From NCBI GenBank assembly GCA_947165795.1, contig CAMVBP010000067.1, positions 1 to 9,783 on the forward strand: DNA of 9,783 nucleotides, read 5' to 3'. Below the pieces are notes generated by a model. That model saw only the letters and a list, made by a program, of their open reading frames with translations, ran no database searches and was not told where the DNA came from. The stretch comes from an uncultured Treponema sp. (lineage in GTDB: Bacteria; Spirochaetota; Spirochaetia; Treponematales; Treponemataceae). Numbering within the stretch: the stretch's first letter is position 1; the number at the start of each line of letters is the position of its first letter. This document shows positions 6,292-9,783 of this stretch, piece after piece. Both the position numbers and the translations under genes were made by a program.

Positions 6292-6780
6292 TTAGTCTCC
6301 AAAAAGTGCATGCGCATCTTCTGTTTCCATAACAGAAATTTTTGATGTTACAACTGGTTTTTCGTCACCTTTTTTTGCATAAAGCTCGCACAAATAACGG
6401 TAAACATGATTCTGTTCATCGCGGAAATCTTCTGCAATTTTCATCTGAATTGTTGTATTGTTTTTTAGGAATCCAATTTCTGATTTAAATTCCATAACGG
6501 AAAGAATAAATCCAGGAAGCGGACTTCGGCCTTTTATTGTATTTGTAATTCCTGTTAAGGCTGAAATTCCCTGTGCCATAAATTCAAAACCAACCCAGCT
6601 TGGAACTCCGTCAAACTCTTTTTCGTAAAAAATACAGTTTTCTGTAATGTCGTATTCGCTTGTGATTGTGTGTTTTTCAATATCGTGTGAAGTTACACGG
6701 GAAAGCAGAAACATTTTTCCTTTATGAGGAAGATAGTTGATAAGCTCGTCATGTTCAATGTGCTGTTGAATTTCTTTCAT
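6292..6780 (-). CDS. ApeP-like 3-hydroxyacyl-ACP dehydratase (hotdog fold)
   Basis: This 162-aa protein looks like the hotdog dehydratases of aryl-polyene clusters (ApeP, COG4706 type) that remove water from 3-hydroxyacyl-ACP during chain extension. LPHKGKMFLLSRV (17-29) carries the predicted catalytic His19. GFEFMAQGISAL (64-75) carries the predicted Glu66 on the central helix and the MAQ signature. The length fits ApeP (about 150-160 aa) and FabZ equally, but the sequence around the helix and the PLPGFILSV segment is closer to the ApeP group. The ATG lies 3 bp past the stop codon of the ketosynthase, so translation is probably coupled. It is a soluble protein with no signal peptide. Assignment to ApeP rather than FabZ is by recognition, not search. 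Confidence 0.8.
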   Translation of the reverse strand: MKEIQQHIEHDELINYLPHKGKMFLLSRVTSHDIEKHTITSEYDITENCIFYEKEFDGVPSWVGFEFMAQGISALTGITNTIKGRSPLPGFILSVMEFKSEIGFLKNNTTIQMKIAEDFRDEQNHVYRYLCELYAKKGDEKPVVTSKISVMETEDAHALFGD

Positions 6781-6783
6781 TTT

Positions 6784-8031
6784 TTACCATCCAATAACTA
6801 AACTTGCATTTGCGCCGCCAAAAGCAAATGAATTAGAAAGGCATACTTTTAATTCATTATCTGCTGAATCACTATCTGCAAATGCTTTATTGTTTTTATC
6901 TATTATATTTAATTGTGGAATTTCTGAATCGTACTCTCCGTCCCACACCTGTAAAGGCAGTTTTATTGTATATTTTTCCTGATTTTTTTTATAGTTCTCA
7001 ATATCAGTTTTATTCTGCATAAGGGCTTTCCAGCAAAGTGAAAGTTCAAGGGCTGCAGCCGCGCCAAGTGTATGTCCTGTTACCGGTTTTGTTGTAGAAA
7101 CCGGAACCTTTACATCCTGGAAAACTTCTGCAACTGCTTTTGCTTCCATGCTGTCATTAAATTTTGTTCCTGTTCCATGCAGATTTATGTATCCTACATC
7201 TTTTTTTAAAACCTTGGAATTTTCCAGGGCGCGCATTATTGCTTTTTTGGCGCCCTCGCCGCTTGGGTCCGGAGAAGTTGCATGATAAGCATCTGCACTT
7301 TCGCCCCAACCTAAAAGCTTTGGTGTTTCGCCAAAAAGTTTTTCTTTTGTTAAAACAAAAAATGCCGCGCCATCTCCAAGTGTAATTCCATGACGGTTTT
7401 TGCTGAACGGATTTGTAAGTTCACTGGAAACTGCTTCCAGCGAGCTAAAACCAATTAATGTTGTATCAGAAGCTATATCTATTCCGCCTGCAATGACTGC
7501 ATCTGCAATATCTGCATAAAGCATTTCGGCTGCTTTTATAATTGCGCCCGCGCTTGATGAACAGGCTGTAGAAAATGTATTTACAGGACCGCAAAGTCCA
7601 AATTTTTCTGCAATGAATGTAGAAACATAATCTGCACCCTGAATTTCGAGGCTGTATTCTTTTGGAAAAGAACCTGTTTCGAAGTATTTTCTGTGTCCGG
7701 CTACCGAAAATTCAGTTCCGTTATCGCAAGAACCTACACAAACAGCTATTCTGTCTTTGCCGTATTTATTTTTTACCGTTTGAATTTCTTCCGAAATCTG
7801 CTCAAGAGCGGCTTCCTCTATGCGCATAATCTTCATATTGTAGCGTGCAGAAGAAGGTTTTAAATCTGTATCTGGAATTCTTGCTGCAAAATATTCTTCA
7901 TTATCGCAGGCTTTTACTTTTTTTATGTTTTTTTGATTTCCAGAAAGAACGCTGTTCCAAAGTTCTTCTATATTATAACCTGCACAACTCATTACACCAG
8001 GTTTTGAAAAATATATATCCATTGAGTGCAT
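6784..8031 (-). CDS. Beta-ketoacyl-ACP synthase (FabB/FabF or ApeO-like)
   Basis: This 415-aa condensing enzyme extends an acyl-ACP chain with malonyl-ACP. The thiolase-fold triad is complete: Cys157 in STACSSSAGA, His285 in NLHGTGT and His320 in TGHTLGAAAALE. The C-terminal SNSFAFGGANASL (399-411) is also present. Length matches FabB/FabF, and an active Cys rules out a chain-length factor. Pairing with an ApeP-like dehydratase suggests the aryl-polyene type synthases rather than the housekeeping FabF. However, no acyl carrier protein, ketoreductase, malonyltransferase or acyltransferase is present nearby. Two starts are possible, at 8031 and 8022 (Met4); neither has a Shine-Dalgarno. A TATAAT (8040-8035) ends three bases before the first ATG, without a good -35. 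The gene leads the minus-strand run and is divergent from rubredoxin. Confidence 0.88.
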   Translation of the reverse strand: MHSMDIYFSKPGVMSCAGYNIEELWNSVLSGNQKNIKKVKACDNEEYFAARIPDTDLKPSSARYNMKIMRIEEAALEQISEEIQTVKNKYGKDRIAVCVGSCDNGTEFSVAGHRKYFETGSFPKEYSLEIQGADYVSTFIAEKFGLCGPVNTFSTACSSSAGAIIKAAEMLYADIADAVIAGGIDIASDTTLIGFSSLEAVSSELTNPFSKNRHGITLGDGAAFFVLTKEKLFGETPKLLGWGESADAYHATSPDPSGEGAKKAIMRALENSKVLKKDVGYINLHGTGTKFNDSMEAKAVAEVFQDVKVPVSTTKPVTGHTLGAAAALELSLCWKALMQNKTDIENYKKNQEKYTIKLPLQVWDGEYDSEIPQLNIIDKNNKAFADSDSADNELKVCLSNSFAFGGANASLVIGW

Positions 8032-8094
8032 ATTATTATATATAAAAGATTTTGAAAATAGGGAGTGTCCGGCAGAATTATTAAAATTTTTTAC

Positions 8095-8122
8095 TTGTAT
8101 ATAAGAAAATTGATGTTATAAT
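8095..8122 (+). promoter_or_regulatory. Rubredoxin gene promoter
   Basis: TTGTAT (8095-8100) and TATAAT (8117-8122) are 16 bp apart, and TGT directly before the -10 makes it an extended -10. A start near 8129 leaves a leader of about 29 nt with a good ribosome site. Confidence 0.65.
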
Positions 8123-8157
8123 AATAGAGTACAAAAAAAACTCTGAGAGGTGATCTA

Positions 8158-8316
8158 ATGGAAAGAATGCAATGTGACAATTGTGGTCACGTTTACGACA
8201 AAGATGAAGGTGACGCAAAAAATAATGTTGCACCAGGAACTGCTTGGAAAGATGTTCCCGCAGATTACAAATGTCCAGAATGTGGAGCCGGAAAAGATAA
8301 ATTCATTATCGAATAA
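8158..8316 (+). CDS. Rubredoxin
   Basis: This 52-aa protein is a one-iron electron carrier of the cytoplasm. It has both iron-binding knuckles, CDNCG (Cys6 and Cys9) and CPECG (Cys39 and Cys42), with the family signatures HVYDKDEGD after the first and GAGKDKF after the second. The size is the usual 50-55 aa. AGGTGA lies 5 bp before the ATG. A further Met at position 4 has no such site. In anaerobes rubredoxin commonly feeds electrons to rubrerythrin or superoxide reductase for oxygen and peroxide defence. No such partner is in the window, and its own promoter and terminator make it a single-gene unit. Confidence 0.95.
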   Translation: MERMQCDNCGHVYDKDEGDAKNNVAPGTAWKDVPADYKCPECGAGKDKFIIE

Positions 8317-8349
8317 AATCTAGCATTCTAATTTCTTTATAATTTGAAA

Positions 8350-8381
8350 GCGGAGCTGTATTAAACAGTTCCGCTTTTTTT
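8350..8381 (+). terminator. Rho-independent terminator of the rubredoxin gene
   Basis: GCGGAGCTGT (8350-8359) pairs with ACAGTTCCGC (8365-8374), 10 bp with a single G-U, around a 5-nt loop, and seven T residues follow (8375-8381). It lies between the converging rubredoxin and DUF456 genes. On the minus strand the run after the stem is only TTT, so it should be weak for the DUF456 gene. Confidence 0.88.
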
Positions 8382-8402
8382 ATTTCCGGCGTATTTGGCG
8401 TT

Positions 8403-8924
8403 TTATTTTATAAAACTTGCTATATAGTACCAGATAAATCCTAAAACGCAGATCATTTTTAAGCCGGTACCTGTTAAAAATCCAACAAAAGCACCTAATC
8501 CGGCTTTAAAAACGCCTTCTGTTTCGCCCTTTCTGTGAATTAATTCGCCAATTAAAGCTCCTGCGAATGGTCCTAAAATTATTCCTGGAGGTCCAATAAA
8601 AAATCCTATTATCAATCCGATTGTTGAACCCGTAACGGCCGCTTTACTTCCACCGAATTTCTTCGTCATCAAAATAGGGAAAACATTATCTAAAATAGAA
8701 ACTGCAACCGCAATAATTCCGGTTATTATTAATCCGGCAATTGATATTTTACAATATTCAGAAAAAAATGCGGCCAGAAGTCCAAGCCAGGCCAATGGAG
8801 CTCCCGGCAATACTGGAACAAAGGTTCCTAAAAAACCAACAACAAGTAAGAGACCTGCAACAATTGCTAAAATCAGATTAATGTTCATAAGATTGAATTT
8901 AGCAAAAAAACTGTCATACGCCAA
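8403..8924 (-). CDS. DUF456 family small membrane protein
   Basis: This 173-aa integral membrane protein matches the DUF456 family (PF04306), whose function is unknown. The family hallmark GTFVPVLPGAPLAWLGLL (33-50) follows the first membrane segment (about 15-34). Further segments are near 61-80, 100-127 and 140-170. The stretch 91-126 is a glycine-rich zipper-like region (GGSKAAVTGSTIG, then GPPGIILGPFAGALIGE) also typical of the family. The start is uncertain: Met1 at 8924 and Met13 at 8888 both lack a good ribosome site. The family usually begins almost at the first membrane segment, which favours 8888. It is divergent from gyrB and convergent with rubredoxin, so it appears to be a single-gene unit. 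Confidence 0.85.
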   Translation of the reverse strand: MAYDSFFAKFNLMNINLILAIVAGLLLVVGFLGTFVPVLPGAPLAWLGLLAAFFSEYCKISIAGLIITGIIAVAVSILDNVFPILMTKKFGGSKAAVTGSTIGLIIGFFIGPPGIILGPFAGALIGELIHRKGETEGVFKAGLGAFVGFLTGTGLKMICVLGFIWYYIASFIK

Positions 8925-8952
8925 GTAAAACCCGAACTAAATTTTTGAAACA

Positions 8953-8981
8953 TTGAATTTTATGTCATTTTCAGTTAAAAT
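8953..8981 (+). promoter_or_regulatory. gyrB promoter
   Basis: TTGAAT (8953-8958) and TAAAAT (8976-8981) are separated by exactly 17 bp, four of six and five of six consensus bases. Transcription from about 8988 would give a leader near 78 nt. Confidence 0.6.
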
Positions 8982-9030
8982 TATATATTCATTACATTTA
9001 AAAGGAATAACAAAAACATTACATGGATGT

Positions 9031-9047
9031 TCGGCGGCTAACGCCGA
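9031..9047 (+). promoter_or_regulatory. Hairpin in the gyrB leader
   Basis: TCGGCG (9031-9036) pairs with CGCCGA (9042-9047) around a GCTAA loop. This GC-rich island in a very AT-rich leader ends 6 bp before the AAGGA ribosome site (9054-9058). No T-tract follows, so it is not a terminator. It may stabilise the message or tune translation. Its use as a regulatory element is inferred only from position. Confidence 0.5.
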
Positions 9048-9065
9048 GTTTATAAGGAAAAAACG

Positions 9066-9783
9066 ATGTCAGCAGATTACGGTGCAAGTAACATACAGGT
9101 TTTGAAGGGACTCGAAGCTGTCCGCAAACGCCCTGGTATGTATATTGGTTCTACAGGTCCACGTGGACTTCATCACCTTGTTTATGAAACAGTAGATAAC
9201 TCAATCGATGAAGCAATGGCAGGCTTCTGTGATACTATTACAGTTGCACTCGAACGCGATGACATTGTACGCGTTGTAGATAACGGACGCGGTATTCCGG
9301 TTGATATTCACCCTACAGAAAAAATTTCTGCCCTTGAGCTTGTACTTACACGTCTTCATGCCGGCGGTAAATTTGATAAGGGTTCATATAAGGTTTCGGG
9401 CGGTTTGCATGGTGTTGGTGTATCCTGCGTTAACGCTTTATCTGACTGGCTTGAAGCAACTGTAAAACGCGACGGCCACATTTATCAGCAGAAATACGAA
9501 CGCGGTGTTCCAAAAACAAAAGTAGAAATTATAGGCGACTGCAGCGCAGACGAACACGGAACAACAATCCGCTGGAAGGCAGATAAAACAATTTTTACAG
9601 AAACTACAACTTATGATTTTGATGTTCTCCGCGATCGTCTTCGCGAGCTTGCATTCTTGAACTCTGGTGTTGTAATCGTATTCCGCGATGAACGTCTTGA
9701 AAATCCAAAAGAAGAAGTTTTAAAATTCGAAGGCGGTATCAACGAGTTTGTAAAAGAGCTTGATGAAGGAAAAGCAGTTGTTC
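9066..9783 (+). CDS. gyrB: DNA gyrase subunit B, N-terminal part (3' end cut off)
   Basis: GyrB supplies the ATPase activity for negative supercoiling by the GyrA2B2 complex. The 239 residues visible are the GHKL ATPase domain and the start of the transducer region, out of about 640 expected. Seen are QVLKGLEAVRKRPGMYIGS (11-29), the predicted catalytic Glu41 and Mg-binding Asn45 in ETVDNSIDEA, the nucleotide-contacting Asp72 in VDNGRGIP, and the GGLHGVG loop (112-118). ParE shares these motifs. The short spacing and the YETVDNSIDEA wording favour GyrB, with ParE not strictly excluded. AAGGA lies 7 bp before the ATG. The reading frame is intact to the window end. Confidence 0.93.
   Translation, partial: MSADYGASNIQVLKGLEAVRKRPGMYIGSTGPRGLHHLVYETVDNSIDEAMAGFCDTITVALERDDIVRVVDNGRGIPVDIHPTEKISALELVLTRLHAGGKFDKGSYKVSGGLHGVGVSCVNALSDWLEATVKRDGHIYQQKYERGVPKTKVEIIGDCSADEHGTTIRWKADKTIFTETTTYDFDVLRDRLRELAFLNSGVVIVFRDERLENPKEEVLKFEGGINEFVKELDEGKAVV

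Noticed and set aside
6292..8031. A full aryl-polyene biosynthesis cluster
   Set aside because: Only one ketosynthase and one dehydratase are present. ACP, ketoreductase, chain-length partner, aromatic-acid activating and outer-membrane export genes are not found on either side within the window.
7164..8045. Plus-strand open frames at 7164-7385 and 7845-8045
   Set aside because: They are antisense to the ketosynthase gene and encode no recognisable domain.

Overview
The window is AT-rich bacterial DNA with dense, short-gapped genes. It fits a host-associated or rumen-type Treponema (Spirochaetes). The reasons are the LplA/LplB-type polysaccharide ABC importer with a very long lipoprotein binding protein, the AraC/GH43/esterase carbohydrate genes, low GC, and the GyrB sequence. 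The genus is an inference from protein style; no rRNA or other species marker is present.

Layout. From 1 to 5363 lies a carbohydrate-uptake locus. On the minus strand a 575-aa lipoprotein solute-binding protein (2737-1010) is followed by three hairpins, the last a terminator, and then an LplB-type permease (805-1, cut by the window edge). Divergent from the binding protein is an AraC-family regulator (2939-3841), which appears to be made from a nearly leaderless mRNA. The shared 201-bp spacer carries two near-perfect palindromes. Convergent with araC is a cytoplasmic GH43 glycosidase with a CBM6-like tail (5363-3855).

From 5480 to 8031 on the minus strand is a tight three-gene run: a beta-ketoacyl-ACP synthase, an ApeP-like (hotdog) hydroxyacyl-ACP dehydratase and an alpha/beta-hydrolase esterase, with gaps of 3 and 8 bp. 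A GC-rich (about 63%), hairpin-rich 106-bp element fills the gap between this run and the GH43 gene.

From 8158 to the end are ordinary genes: a 52-aa rubredoxin with its own promoter and terminator, a DUF456 membrane protein (minus), and the start of gyrB (plus) with a recognisable promoter and a leader hairpin.

How the genes may work together. The binding protein and permease would import an oligosaccharide, AraC would sense its availability, and the GH43 enzyme and perhaps the esterase, both without signal peptides, would trim it in the cytoplasm. The synthase/dehydratase pair points to a dedicated fatty-acyl or polyene-type chain. Its coupling to the esterase, next to glycan genes, is the least ordinary feature of the window. 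I see no complete new system. Transposases, CRISPR arrays, tRNA and rRNA genes were looked for and not seen, and there is no gene-free stretch above about 205 bp.
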